Shown piece by piece: positions 10,496-21,710 of a DNA stretch of 64,000 nucleotides. Both the position numbers and the translations under genes were made by a program. The stretch spans positions 39,863,108 to 39,927,107 of the forward strand of contig OY754467.1 of the NCBI GenBank assembly GCA_963575645.1. The letters run 5' to 3'. This DNA comes from Xanthostigma xanthostigma. Taxonomy: Eukaryota; Arthropoda; Insecta; Raphidioptera; Raphidiidae. How positions within the stretch are numbered: position 1 is the first letter of the stretch; every line of letters starts with the position of its first letter. Under the pieces are notes generated by a model. That model did not search any database. It was not told the origin of the DNA and saw only the letters and a program-made list of their open reading frames with translations.

Positions 10496-13400
10496 CTAAA
10501 AGAGAAATAGACAATTAAATCGTATACAACAATTTAAAACTTTATCATCAAACGAAAAAAATAATTATTATTATGGTATTAATAGACGATCGAACTTGGT
10601 ACGGACCGGAGAGCGGATATGGTCCGCTCCGTACCAAATCTGCTCGTCTAGACAGTAGTCTGCATGTCCGCGCGGTTCGATGGTTTGCACATCGTACTTG
10701 GTCCGCTTCGCACTTATATCCGTGCGTGTGTATACAAGTACGATTGAACTTGATACATATAACCGTATAACGACGTCATTGTAATTCAAAACGTTGTGCA
10801 ACAGGACAGAAATTTTTACAAAACGCGAAGTTCTTGGTGAAGTATTGGTATTATATAAAGATTTCACATGTTTGTGGGTTCTATCAGATAAGTTATATTG
10901 TAACAGAGAAGCGCGTAACAACGCTCTAGAAATTCTTCGGGAGTGTTATTCAAAATATGATCTTCGCTATAAAGCGATTTTATTAACTTCATATGACTAA
11001 ATTCATCGCGATCTTTCACATAGAACTTTGCCCACTCCTTTCTTTTCTTCCTTGTTGTTTGTGGCGGCATTAACGTTGCCGCTAGAACAAACGCAATTTT
11101 TGCGCGCTTAATCGGAGGCATGATGTTCGCGACCTGTGTACAAGGAGACTGACAGATTCAGTCGTCTGTTGTAACCAGCGAACTTGATCCGCCGTACCAT
11201 GTCCGTTCCCGGCCCGTACCAAGTTCGATCGTCTATTAAGACTATTAAGTTTTAGTATTTTAAAATTGCATTTAAATACGTAAAATCATGAAAACTAGAT
11301 AATTGTCTCAGGTCGATATCAAATATATTTTTTGATAAGCGCAAAATCAGTTGTGCCTTTTAAAACAGACAGCGTGTATTTAATAAATATTATTGTGTTG
11401 TGTATTGACTTTGAAAGCCTGACGCACAAGTTTTAAAAATGTGCGCTATTGATCTGTGAATTAAAACGTTCATAATTTGTGTTATTCAGTGCATATTCTG
11501 ATAACATGTTCAGTGTCCACATTTGTACTAAGTTTCGGCGCAAATATCTGAGGTTGATAAAAAAAAAACAACAAGGAATAGCTATAGATCATGTGCGTGT
11601 ATTGACCATAGAGATATAACATCTGTATGGTATTGACCAAACGTATCACTTTGCCGTTGTAGAGAAGCCTGTATTTTTTGAGACCAAAATTGGTAAAAAT
11701 AAAATAGATATAACTTGATAAATTACCGTTTATTGAGAAGGTCCCCATAAGGCAAACCTTTGGCAAAGAAAAAGGACAACTGTTTCGGTATGTGTACATC
11801 AATCATTATTATCCTACACGGAATAGAGTCTCTCATATAATCAACTGTTGCTTTGTTAACGAAGAAAGCGTATTTATTTTGTGAGCATACTTTCTCAAAA
11901 CCTTCAGAATAATTCATTGGAAGATTTTCAAGTTTATCTATTAGTCTTTCCCTAATTTTGAAAAATATACTCGATGGATCTTTTGAGTTCTAGAATTAAA
12001 AAAAATATAATTTTCATAAAAAAACAACTCAATCAGTGTGTTACATGAGCTTTACATTTTATACAGGGTGACATATGGGAAACGGACGTTTTTAGAATGG
12101 CTAATATACAGCTGTCAGTAGTGGAAAATTGTTGCGGTTTAGAACGTTCGCTTCGAAGTGATCTACCGTTTTAGATAAAATGGAGCAGTGGACGATACAG
12201 CAGCGAGTGTTCGCGTACGATACGTTCGTTCGACATGGTGAGTCTGTTATTGCAACAGAGCGGATCTTTCGTCGCCATTTTAATATCGGTCGGAATGGCG
12301 CAATTCCAAGCCGTAATACGATCCTGCGATGGATTAAAGGTTTCAGATTAACAGGAAACATTAATAATGGAGTTAAAAGATGCCATTAAAGGTGTATTTG
12401 GTTGAACGAGAGCTGTTAGCGAAAGTTATGGATAACTTTAAGCACAGACTTGAAGTGTGCATTCAAGAGAATTGCCGCCACCTGAATGATATAATTTTTC
12501 ATACCTTACTACCTATATTAAATCAAATGGTAGGTATTGATCTGTCGTTTTTTAAAACAAATTATTTTTTTCATCAAAAACAACTGTTTATACATTCATT
12601 TGAAAAACGTCCGTTTCCCATATGTCACCCTGTACTTTCATATACATTTAGTAAAAAACTGTTATTTTGACATTTCAAACAGACACTTCAATTTTATTTA
12701 TCTGTATATGTATAGATGAACTTACGAGGAATATCTTATGATCGTATGTGCCAGATCGCACTCCCAACGTGTAGGTGCCAAGTTCGTACATTTCCTCGAG
12801 GGAATCGAAAGGTTTCACTGTAATTTGTGTTGCTAGAGAACTGATAAGCGATGCTGAATAAGCTGCCATTATAATAACTGCTGATATATATACACTCAAA
12901 TAAACTACGCGGCTAGGGAAAAATTTCGGCGGTGAATCGCAGCCTAAAAAAAGAATATGAGATTTTGTATAATTGCAAACGTTTTCATTTTTAGTTTTGA
13001 CCCGACGAGATGAAAAATAATGACATCTGACAGTTTCGAAAAACGAGATCGAAATAATAAAATATTAGTAAGAAAACAAAACAAGCTTTATTGAAATGTA
13101 CTAGACTTGGGTAGCTCATGAGTGAATGATAAAAAAGATATAATATTATATCGGCGCCGGTGAGCTAATCACTCACTATCTCACTCCGTTTTCAAATATA
13201 TCTTTAGCTCACTAGTCTAATGCCCGGTTTACATTATTCCAGTCCAGCGATCCAGTCCAGTGCTGCACTGGATCGCTGGACTGGATTCGTTGTCTACATT
13301 ATTCCAGTCATTTAGAAGCCGTTTTCATTGTGAACACCACAGTGACAATGATTTCAAAAAGAGATCAGTTTCGAAAATGTTTCAAACGTGCTCAATCACT

Positions 13401-16400
13401 CTTGCTACAAGAAGTTATTAATGAGGTTGATAATGAACTAAGAAAAAAGGAACGGAATGGCACTGGATTGGCCGTCTACATTATTCCAGTTGCACTGGAT
13501 TGATCGCACTGGATTCAAAAGTAGACCGAGAATCCAGTTACTGGACTGGAATGCTTACTGGATCCAGTGCATTCCAGTGAGGGTTTACATTATTCCAGTT
13601 GCAATCCAGCACTGGACTGGATCGCTGGACTGGAATAATGTAAACCGGGCATAATGTTCATTTTCGAACCACTGAAATGCTGAGTTACTGAGCGAGAGTA
13701 AACGAGAGCGTGCTACTCTACTAAACAAAGGGAGAGACAGAAACAGATAGTGTGACGATATTCCTGTTGTTGTTGGTAGACCAAGGTCATGGAACGCACT
13801 ACAGCGATGAAAAGTGAAAACAAATCAAAAGTTTTAAATATTTATAACCGTAATACCGTTGCGAATTGAAGCTTTCTTTTGGAAAAAAAGTTTGTTTGTG
13901 TATTTTGGCGTAATTATAATGTTTAGTGAACAATTTAATGTTAATAGTGTAAATAATTATTTAATAAACTGCATAAACTTGTTAAAAAACTGTGTTTAGT
14001 GTTAAAGGTGGACATAATCCTGTGTACATATTCTTTTTCTTTTATTTTGGTGTAAATATTATGTGTAAAAACAGTCGTCAACTAAATCTGTCTCTCTTTC
14101 TTGAGTATCTTTCCATCTTTACATCTCGCTCAGTACACCAATGCATCATTCAGATTGAGTTATTGAGATTTGAGAGAAATTATCTTGTTTTCATTCACTG
14201 AGCTAAATGAGTGATATATATCCTGAGATACAAAAGATATGAATCTATCTTTTCTTTTTAGTGACACACTCTGCGCACCTCTAAAATGTACCAAAAAGAA
14301 CAGATATTTTTAATAACTTAGGTTCATAATATTATAAAAGCTAGAACCGTAAATTATATGATCATTTATTAGTCACAACCCACGCTTTTATAATTATGAA
14401 AAGCAAGCACAATCTACATGTATTAAGTCTATAATATGTGATCACTTTCAGCACATTGCATTATGAAGATACAGATGACTCAGTCCAGGGGTGTAGGCCT
14501 ATGGTCATTGGTCATCACTAATGCTGGATTGCAGATGGGATTGTCAAAAAATTTGATTTGACAACGACCTTAGATCGTGATACTATAATTGCAATTTCCT
14601 TACATCAGGAAACAGTCGAATATCGTGAAACATTGGAGTGTATACACTCACACAAAAAAAAAATGCTTGAACCATATAGAAAAAGATCGATTTTCTGGCT
14701 AAATGTTGATCAAAATGCGTAGAAAAACCTTGGTTATAGATCGAAATTGTACAAAAAACGATTGTAAATACATATATACACAGTTTAAGATAAATATCAT
14801 TTCAATTATTTTTCGAGCAGGACCGATTTCAAGTTCTACAATGCTTTTCATATGGAGAAATAAGTATGGTCACAAACTAAAGTCATTGTGAAATCAGATT
14901 TTCTGGCAATGATTTCTGCAACTGAGCATAAAAAAGGGCCTTGAACTCTTTTAATTTTAGTTCTACTGTATACCTTGTTGACAGTATGCTCCGAATATAT
15001 CTAATGCAGTTTTCGAAATGTGATCGTTTTCAATTTTTTGTCCACATACTGCATTAGCTCTGTTCATGAACGCGATAACAACTGGGGCAAGGATTATCAT
15101 GCCAACAATGCACAGCCAGACATTAGAATCGTACGGCGCTAGAAATGTCACCCAGTTGATTTGAACGATTTCCTCGATAACAATTACAAAACTAAAAAAA
15201 GTTCAATTTTATCGAATTATCTTCTTCTACAAACAAACTAACAAAAATACAAATTTTATCTCTTTATAAAATTAGTACAGAATATAAATCCAACCAAAAA
15301 CATACAATGTAAAAAAATGCCAAATCTCGCAACGCAGTTCTTCCGCTACAAAAAGTTGTGAGATTTTTTTTATGTTTTTGGTGGGATCTCATTTCTTTTT
15401 GTAGGTCATCTTTCTTTTTTTCTCGGGTAATATATCTTGTCCGTCAGCTACTGATTTTCTTAAAGCTCACTCCCTGTCTCTATTGATTTTTAATAGAGGC
15501 TGTTAATGAAATTTTGAGATTTTTCATTTTTTCCTTCCTTTATAGGATAAACGCTAGCTAAAATTAAAAATTTCCAGTTTGGTAGACAAAGTTAAAGAAG
15601 TTTGACTAACGATAATTCGTGAACTACAAGGTATAATTATTAATTATATTGGCAGTACTTATATCCAATTATAGTATGTTCTCTTGATCACTAAAAAGTC
15701 AAACTTCTTTCTTTATCCAAAACGAAGTTACTGGGGGGTCAAAAGTGCCGTAAGTCGTTTCGAGAAGAGGATGGTACGGAAGTGTTCGACTAAGCGGGGT
15801 ACTGCCGTGCCCCCTGATCTTACTGGAAACATAAATCGGAAATCGGCATGTCTGTTAAGTGTTAACATTTAACAACTTACGTAGTTCCGAATATTAGCAT
15901 CGAAAAGTCGACAACATCGGATCGTGCTCTAGAACGACTGTATACATTTAAACCTATATCTGTTTTACCTGTCTCTAACATATCTAGAACCACTTTAGAA
16001 CCGACAAACTTTCCAGTTCGATTTAGATACGTGTACAATGATCTGAAATACAAAAAATAATGAAATTTTTTTATATAAAAATATTTTTTTTTGTAAAAAT
16101 GAAAATAGCAACATGTTATATAGTATACAGGCGAATTAGAAAATATAGAGGACAAATGGGATTTTGGGGAAAATTGTTGAGATTGGCTTCCTTACTAACA
16201 TACTAAAAACCCGAGACTTCATTCCCCTTACATAATTTTTATGGGAATAAAATGAGTCCCTAAATTGTATTTTTGCAAAAATGTAAAGAACTTGCTCTCT
16301 ATTTTAAGATAAAACTCACGTAAAATTACAGATATTCTCTAAGTTTTGCCAAATAGCACCAACGTAATTTCCATTGGGAATAAATTTACCATCTGGACCG

Positions 16401-19370
16401 ATGTTGATGTACGGTTTAAAAGGGTACGTTACAACCCGTACTTCTGTTAGATTCAGATTATGTCTTCTGTTCCAAAGATCATAGTATCCATAGTGAGGTA
16501 CGTCAATGAAACCTCTATTTTTAATCCAGCGACCTACGAACAAGAAAGAAAAGCTGATCATGAAAGAAAGAATTGGAAAGAAACAAAGATTAAGCAATAG
16601 CTCAAATCTATGAAATAAGAATTTGGAGTAACTTCCAGACAGAGTCGCCTCGAAATTGTAATTCGCTGACGTGAAATCGTATTGTGGAAAGGAGCTCTAA
16701 ACATTTAATGTAAATAATTAACAAGAATATTGACGTTAACTGGAATTTGCATCAATACCTACTAGAAACATGCACAAGACAATTTTGAGAACATCTGAGA
16801 CTTTTTATTGAAGACGATGACTTCAGTGCATTTTATTTGAATCCTTCAATCACTGAAGCTATCGTCTTCAAAGAGAACCTTTATTCAGATTGTTTTTTTT
16901 TTTTAATTTCTAATTAATGGGAGTCGGCTTGTCACCAGGAGCACTGCAGCCTCTAGGGCCTATCTTCCAATCTCTTGAATCACCCGATCCCTGTCCCTTG
17001 TACTAGCTTGTACAGCCCGTAGACTGGGTGATTGATATAATCTTCTGGACTCATTCTTGATTGTCCATAGATTATCTGTCTTCTACGATCCAAAGCCTTG
17101 CATTCCCACAGAATATTGCACTCTGTTTCTGTCTCCTTATTGCACTGTCTGCACTTTCAGTTCCCGTTAAACAGTCTCATTCAGACTATAATAATATGTC
17201 TGATCAATTAAAAATACAGCTTTAGAAGGCAGTACAAAAAATCGAATTCAGAGTCACTCATGATACCATCATAGTACAGTTGCAACTCCTTCCCGATCGA
17301 GATCCACGACGAACGAAATCGGAACATCGGGAGAAATACGGATCCACTATGTAGGTACAGCCCAAACCAACCGTGAAATAAGAAAATACATAAAAATATA
17401 TTTACTGAATGAGTGTCTATGAAGAACATCATTTGGCCGAATTTTGTAGATTTCGATAATCCTAGCCATCTTATCGGTCAAATGTCTGACAATGTACATT
17501 TGACATGAATATGGTATATAAATGTCCTTGAAGTACTCATCATATGATTCAATGTCGTGATTCAGTATCATCCATTTGCTTCTTTGTATTTGCAATGTAT
17601 CATTATAGGTCATAACCTTAAAGAGCACACTTATTATTTGGTGTTGGTATTTATAGTGAAGTGTAAAAGATTGAGTACACTTGTCAAGCACACACCGGCA
17701 CAAACCTCCTCAAACCAGCAAATTTTAATGCAGGTTTCGTAATGTGCGGTGGAAATGTTGCAGTTTTCAAGTAGTTTTATCAATGCAAATGAATTAATGA
17801 AAACGACAAATTTCTAACACGGCGGACAGAAATTGCAGGCGACCGACTGACGGTCGTTGCTGGTTGCAGGTGCTGCCCTCATATGCGCTACTCCCTTAAA
17901 AAAGACCTTCACGAACAGGCCTTTTTGCTCTGTGCTGTGCTGGTCGTGCAGGCTCATATTTGTCAAGTGTGCGCGACCTTTAATACGTAAGGTTCACTGT
18001 TCACCCAGATTGTAGAAAATATTTTCGGTAAATTTAATAAACGCTTATTAAGGATTTAAATTCCTTTTCAAGTATTCCTAATGCTAAAGGAGCTTGTTGA
18101 ATTATCAAGCAATTTATCGGAGAATCTCGTTAGAGATTCTTTTCTGTGCTAAATGCCGACGAATCTCTAACAGATTCTTATACATTGATTTTGACTCTCT
18201 CCCATATAACGCCGTGTATAAGAGGCCACTTTCCGAGTTTTGTAGTTCTGTGACCACGTGACTTTTTTCTTACCAATTTTTCATTTCACCCTTATAGTAC
18301 TTCTATACGACAGTAATAGCAATAATGTTTACGTCGTAAGTCTTTATGCAAGTGCTTTAAGCACCAAGCATCTGTTTTATATAGTGCTTTAAGCATTATT
18401 GCAATTTGGAAATACTAAGTCCTCACCAATGCCTACCTTAAGTCTATACTTTTCAATAAATAAAATTATCGACCAATTTTTCAGACAAATTGGTCGATAA
18501 TTTTATTTTTTGGAGCGTTCTAATCAGACGTTAATCAAAGATTTGAATTAGGTCTATACTGTTTATTGTGATCTACATGATCTCAAAATGCAAACCCCTT
18601 ACAATGTTTAAATGGGATTAAAAAAATAACATATTTTTGAGATTTTATTTATACTCTAGAACTTTTATAAGTCGAACTTCAAGAGAGACGCCAAAAAAAT
18701 CGGGTTAAAGAGTTTTCGACTTATGAATAATTTCGACTTAGGCGGATTTTGTAAGGACTTGTAGAGATTAATATTCATTCTAACTAATTTTGAGTAACTA
18801 TGTTCGAGATACAGTGGTCAAATTTATTTATGGAGAGAAAATACGTACCAAAATGGCTTGTAAGGACTCACTGATTATTTCGACCTACAGAAGATTGAGC
18901 TTTCGAGTAATGGAAGTTTTGAGGCTTGAAAGGAAAGGAACAAAACATTGTTTCGAGTTTTGGTGGTTTTCGACTTATCGAGGTTAGACTTAAAGAGGTT
19001 CTATTGTACTTAAATTTGTGTTTTATATCTGTACATTGATCAGAAACCTTTCGTCATAACGAAACGCATATAAAGCGGGATGAGGAACTTATTAAAAATT
19101 CTTGGGGCCGACGTTAAAGAGCGTGTTATCTGGGAAGTCGTATTAAACGGGTTTTACTATATTTTGTTTTCTCACTGTTTCTAAGTATTCTCTGACGACG
19201 TCGTCTGCATTTACAATGACAAACAATCTTCTACCTCTGTCGTATGCTTTCATATCGTCTACTAAGGTTTTCAGGCTGTCTAAATTTATCACATTTGTGT
19301 TTATGTGATTTAATGATAACAATTTATACAGTTGCTCTACGCCATAATGAGAATCTGCATCTGCAATTAA
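10231..19370 (-). CDS. IR-B: Ir75-like antennal ionotropic receptor (8 exons; start exon not located)
   Basis: Predicted odorant-gated cation channel of the ionotropic receptor family, acting in the dendritic membrane of olfactory neurons. Exons, minus strand 5' to 3': 19176-19360, 17406-17616, 16320-16533, 15881-16042, 14974-15191, 12726-12943, 11727-11989, 10231-10495. They total 1736 nt, about 578 codons, with phases matching at every junction. Order: N-terminal region; S1 with RRHNL and GPDGKFIPNGNYVGAIW; an S1 arginine in RSDVVDFS; M1; pore loop GAYCQQG; M2 with AAYSASLISSL; S2 with SGTYDH; and M3 plus a short tail. In S2 the acidic residue that binds glutamate is replaced (KYAFFVNK, Asn), as expected for an odour rather than glutamate receptor. 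The signal-peptide exon is not identified; an in-frame ATG at 19385 is probably intronic. Introns are full of transposons. Ir75-like is my best clade call; the IR family itself is secure. Confidence 0.9.
10583..11235. mobile_element. PIF/Harbinger-type element with convergent ORF relics (IR-B intron)
   Basis: Terminal inverted repeats read TAGACGATCGAACTTGGTAC, and TTAA flanks both ends (10579-10582 and 11236-11239), compatible with a TWA target. On the minus strand 10864-11121 encodes RKKRKEWAKFYVKDRDEFSH, resembling the N-terminus of Harbinger transposases. On the plus strand about 10794-11000 encodes LYKDFTCLWVLSDKLY..REARNNALEIL, resembling a MADF domain, the accessory protein of these elements. 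Convergent transposase plus Myb/MADF genes are the family's usual layout. Both ORFs are short, so this is an internally deleted copy. Confidence 0.75.
11236..11726. other. IR-B intron remainder, nothing recognised
   Basis: AT-rich intron between exons g and h, outside the Harbinger element. No repeats with clear ends and no coding sequence were seen. Confidence 0.6.
11727..11989 (-). CDS. IR-B exon g (S2 lobe)
   Basis: The exon is 263 nt, identical in length to IR-C exon g. It runs from the acceptor TTCTAG|AACTCA to the donor AAACG|GTAATT, phase 0 in and phase 2 out. It encodes the second ligand-binding lobe: SEGFEKVCSQNKYAFFVNKA, a conserved Cys, and LSFFFAKGLPYGDLL, matching the xGLPY-type region of IRs. 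Confidence 0.9.
12064..12632 (+). mobile_element. Tc1/mariner-type internally deleted element (IR-B intron)
   Basis: Terminal inverted repeats are CAGGGTGACATATGGGAAAC, with TA target duplications (12062-12063 and 12633-12634). From 12180 an ORF encodes MEQWTIQQRVFAYDTFVRHG..TERIFRRHFNI..NTILRWIKGF, matching the DUF4817-type helix-turn-helix at the start of insect mariner-like transposases. Further on, the sequence reads LLAKVMDNFKHRLEVCIQEN..HLND, a typical C-terminus of the same proteins. The catalytic middle is missing. Confidence 0.85.
12726..12943 (-). CDS. IR-B exon f (pore exit, M2, start of S2)
   Basis: 218 nt, acceptor TTTTAG|GCTGCG and donor CCTC|GTAAGT. It encodes SPPKFFPSRVVYLSVYISAV and MAAYSASLISSLAT, the equivalent of the iGluR SYTANLAAF gate helix, then GTYTLGVRSGTYDHKIFL with the S2 threonine. 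Confidence 0.92.
13102..14283. mobile_element. hAT-type element (IR-B intron), host of a nested Harbinger MITE
   Basis: A perfect 8-bp target duplication AAATGTAC lies at 13094-13101 and 14284-14291. The ends are TAGACTTGGGTAG and the inverse of TAGAGGTGCGCA. Subterminal sequences rich in CTCACT/GAGTGA motifs recur at both ends. No intact transposase. The Harbinger element 13221-13651 is inserted in it and is therefore younger. Confidence 0.75.
13221..13651 (+). mobile_element. PIF/Harbinger MITE carrying a transposase N-terminus
   Basis: Terminal repeats TGCCCGGTTTACATTATTCC extend for over 40 bp, with a TAA target duplication (13218-13220 and 13652-13654). The interior is rich in CCAGTCCAG/CTGGACTGG repeats. 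From 13349 it encodes MISKRDQFRKCFKRAQSLLL..EVDNELRKKERN, resembling the start of Harbinger transposases just before the missing catalytic core. Confidence 0.85.
14292..14973. other. IR-B intron remainder, nothing recognised
   Basis: AT-rich sequence between the hAT element and exon e. No coding sequence or bounded repeat was seen. Confidence 0.55.
14974..15191 (-). CDS. IR-B exon e (M1 and pore loop)
   Basis: 218 nt, acceptor TTTTTAG|TTTTGTA and donor CAAG|GTATAC. It encodes INWVTFLAPYDSNVWLCIVG, the M1 helix, then ENDHISKTALDIFGAYCQQG, the pore loop with the CQQG motif shared by Ir75/Ir64a/Ir8a-like receptors. Confidence 0.93.
15192..15880. other. IR-B intron d-e, nothing recognised
   Basis: AT- and T-rich intron of 689 bp. 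There is a short GC-richer piece near 15730-15850 without a recognised identity. Confidence 0.6.
15881..16042 (-). CDS. IR-B exon d (S1 lobe with ligand arginine)
   Basis: 162 nt, acceptor TTTCAG|ATCATTG and donor CTAC|GTAAGT. It encodes SLYTYLNRTGKFVGSKVVLD, then DIGLNVYSRSRARSDVVDFS. The Arg before SDVVDFS aligns with the ligand-carboxylate arginine of iGluRs. This exon is 6 nt shorter than in IR-C. Confidence 0.9.
16320..16533 (-). CDS. IR-B exon c (start of S1)
   Basis: 214 nt, the same length as in IR-C. Acceptor CGTAG|GTCGCTGG (phase 1) and donor TTTTAC|GTGAGT. It encodes RWIKNRGFIDVPHYGYYDLW, NRRHNLNLTEVRVVTYPFKP and PDGKFIPNGNYVGAIWQNLE, the typical start of IR S1 (RR-x-NL, then the P-x-G-x-Y/W segment). 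Confidence 0.92.
17406..17616 (-). CDS. IR-B exon b (N-terminal region, part 2)
   Basis: 211 nt. The acceptor CTTTAAG|GTTATG joins in phase 0 to exon a, and the donor ATTCA|GTAAAT joins in phase 1 to exon c. The peptide is identical to IR-A exon b, with four synonymous differences counted. It includes DEYFKDIYIPYSCQMYIVRH. Confidence 0.9.
18112..18290. repeat. Dispersed repeat shared with 34440-34610
   Basis: The GAATCTC..TAGAGATTCTTTTCTG hairpin, CCCATATAACGCCGTGTAT and TCTGTGACCACGTGACTTT occur in the same order at 34440-34610. The left duplicate lacks it. No coding sequence. Confidence 0.6.
18451..18551. mobile_element. Short Penelope-like fold-back element
   Basis: About 100 bp bounded by a 9-bp direct repeat GTCTATACT (18442-18450 and 18552-18560). 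CAATAAATAAAATTATCGAC folds back on its inverse, followed by the TCTAATCAGACGTTAATCAA tail also found at 5145-5165. It is absent from the left duplicate. Confidence 0.6.
19176..19360 (-). CDS. IR-B exon a (N-terminal region, part 1)
   Basis: 185 nt. Acceptor TTGCAG|ATGCAG and donor ACA|GTGAGA. It encodes DADSHYGVEQLYKLLSLNHI and DDMKAYDRGRRLFVIVNADD. The peptide is identical to IR-A with four synonymous differences. A hAT element sits only 40 bp upstream of its acceptor. Confidence 0.88.
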
Positions 19371-19400
19371 TAACAACTCGTACATAATAACGTTCTAGAA

Positions 19401-20475
19401 CAGTGATGGCGAACCTACGACCCGCGGATCAGACACTGACCCACGCAGGCTTTTTAAATGACCCCGTGTTTATTTCTAACTCATTGTTTATATCATAAAA
19501 AGAGAGAACAGTCAATAAAACTAAAGAAAAGACGGGCAAGTGCAAGTAGAATCGCGCCCTGAGGATCCGTACCGTTATTTCATAAATATTAAATTTGTCA
19601 TGTAATAATTCTATACCTATATAAGATCAGAAATTTACGATTTTCAGATTTTTTTCTTTACTTATGCTATGCAACCTTCTTTCGCGTCAAACAATATTTT
19701 ACGTTAACGGGAAACATTAAAAGTTTTGATAAGTAAATCAGTATAAAAAAATTAATCAAGTGATTTGCAATTCTAAAAATAAAAAATATAAATAAATCAA
19801 GTTATATGCAATTCTAAAAACAAAAGAGATAATTGCATCGGCCAGTAATCAATCGCATGGCGCCCGCGTGGCAGACGAGAATTCTACCACTGAGCCACCG
19901 TCACTCTTAAAGATTTGCTGCAAGGTATACCCCTTTAAAAAATACTATTTTAGACCAAAACCAAAATCGTTCAGAACTTTGGGAAAAACATCCAATGAGC
20001 ACAAAAAAACTTCTGTAAGTAGGTACCTATTTTGGTTTAGAAGTTAATTGCGTTTATAGTTTTCAGAAAATTATATAAAACCTTCGAATAGCCGCAGTTT
20101 CCAAACTAAAAGAGATACAGACGTTTGCTTACGCTCATTGAATTCAGCGTAATTTTTTCTGTAGACATATTAAAGAATTCGATTTTTGCAATTTTTTCAA
20201 TGCATATCCCTAAAAAATGAAATTTTTGGCGATACCGAAATCTTTCGGAACTTTTCAGTCATCATGCTTAAGTATAGAAAAAATACGCTGAATCCAGCAT
20301 GGTCCTAAAGCGTCGTGTGACGTCCAAAAAAAGTTGTGAACTAAAAAAAGAAGTATTTAACCATTCCCCCTCACCCTTTACAAGTAACGCCACTGATTTA
20401 GTAGCCCACGAGCTATTACTAAAAAAAATAATTAATAAACTTTGACCCACTTCTCAAAAAGGTTCACCATCACTG
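19401..20475. mobile_element. hAT-type element just upstream of IR-B exon a
   Basis: The ends are CAGTGATGGCGAACC and its inverse GGTTCACCATCACTG. The 8-bp target duplication is TTCTAGAA/TTCTAGAT (7 of 8 match). The left duplicate has the empty site near 2625 (TTTTAGATCTAT). It is the same family as 61039-62151. Only degenerate sequence lies inside; no transposase domain was recognised. Confidence 0.88.
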
Positions 20476-20969
20476 TTCTAGATCTATGAACTAGTATTTA
20501 TCGGTCAGTGAAAACTTAGTGGAGTGTACCAACGTTTTAAAAAACTATACAATAGAGAAAAAAAATGTATTTTTGGCCCACCTGTTTCGGAAATTGCGTT
20601 CTTCACTATTATATAAATAAAGTCTGTTTGTAAAACACTGGATAAATTTATAATAAGTTGCGTGTACCATATTAGTTGAACCATTGTCCAAGTACAGAGT
20701 GATCAGATAGTTAAGGTTTTCTCATTGTTGAAATTATACCTTTTACATAGGTGTCGTAAATTATTAATTCGCTAGAACATGCAATAATTATTGAAAATAA
20801 TGTTTTGTTTCTTCAGTGAATAATAATTACATATGGTGACCTGATTTACGTTGTTTGCAGGTTTCAATTTTACAAATAATTTTGTCTTGAAAACTCGTAG
20901 CTCGTCAAACAATGAAAAATTAACATAATTTTTTTAACTATCCTATTGAATCATAAGAGTCAAACTATA

Positions 20970-21710
20970 TCTATATTATTATATAAAAATCAAATGACAC
21001 AATTTTGGCCGCGCTAATCTCCGAAACCTCTGCACGGATTTCAATGAAATTTTGTAAATGTGTCTTGCTAAGTCCAACTTACACTATAGGATAGTTTTTA
21101 TTAAATATTTTGTACAAAATTACGATGTTTTGTAAAAAAAAACTGTTTTAGTAACCTATAGCGACATCTGATAAAAGTTACTCAAAGCTTATTAATAAGA
21201 ATCGCAGGATTGTGGACAAAAAGTTCTTTATTCAGTGTACGACGTTTCGTCTATAAATTTAAACTTTTTCAAGTACAATTAATGTGAAAATTTAAAACAA
21301 TAATTATGAGAATAAACATTATGTTTATTCTCATAATTATTGTTTTAAATTGTTTTAAATTATGAGAATAAACATTATGTTTATTCTCATAATTATTGTT
21401 TTAAATTGTTTTAAATTATGAGAATAAACATTATGTTTATTCTCATAATTATTGTTTTAAATTTTCACATTAATTGTACTTGAAAAAGTCTAAATTTATA
21501 GACGAAACGTCGTACACTGAATAAAGAACTTTTTGTCCACAATCCTGCGATTCTTATTAATAATTGTCTCGATGGACACGATTTCTAATATATGTTACTC
21601 AAAGCTATTAGCTCAAAAGCAAACACAAAAAACTGTTTTAGTATCAAGTAGCGACATCTGATAGAATTCGCTCAAAGCTATTAATTCAGAAGCAAAAACA
21701 CTGAATATTT
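20970..21710 (+). mobile_element. Helitron-like copy (family A), split by a fold-back element
   Basis: Family A sequence (GCGCTAATCTCCGAAACCTC, TTTTAGTAACCTATAGCGAC) is interrupted at 21190-21593 and resumes at GTTACTCAAAGCT. It corresponds to 3650-4062 in the left copy. Confidence 0.5.
21190..21593. mobile_element. Penelope-like fold-back element with 13-bp target duplication
   Basis: GTTACTCAAAGCT is duplicated at 21177-21189 and 21594-21606; the left duplicate carries the unoccupied site. The element is a near-perfect palindrome: TTAATAAGAATCGCAGGATT..CGACGTTTCGTC at one end and the inverse at the other. The centre has three tandem units of a ATGAGAATAAACAT hairpin. The arm read outward carries TTGAAAAAGTCT..AGACGAAACGTCG, a ribozyme-like core with a 4-bp GTCT/AGAC stem. 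Confidence 0.75.

Noticed and set aside
17347..17405. Extension of exon b frame (FLISRLVWAVPT) as part of the receptor
   Set aside because: It lies beyond a conserved GTAAAT donor; using it breaks the join to exon c, and IR-C has unrelated sequence there.
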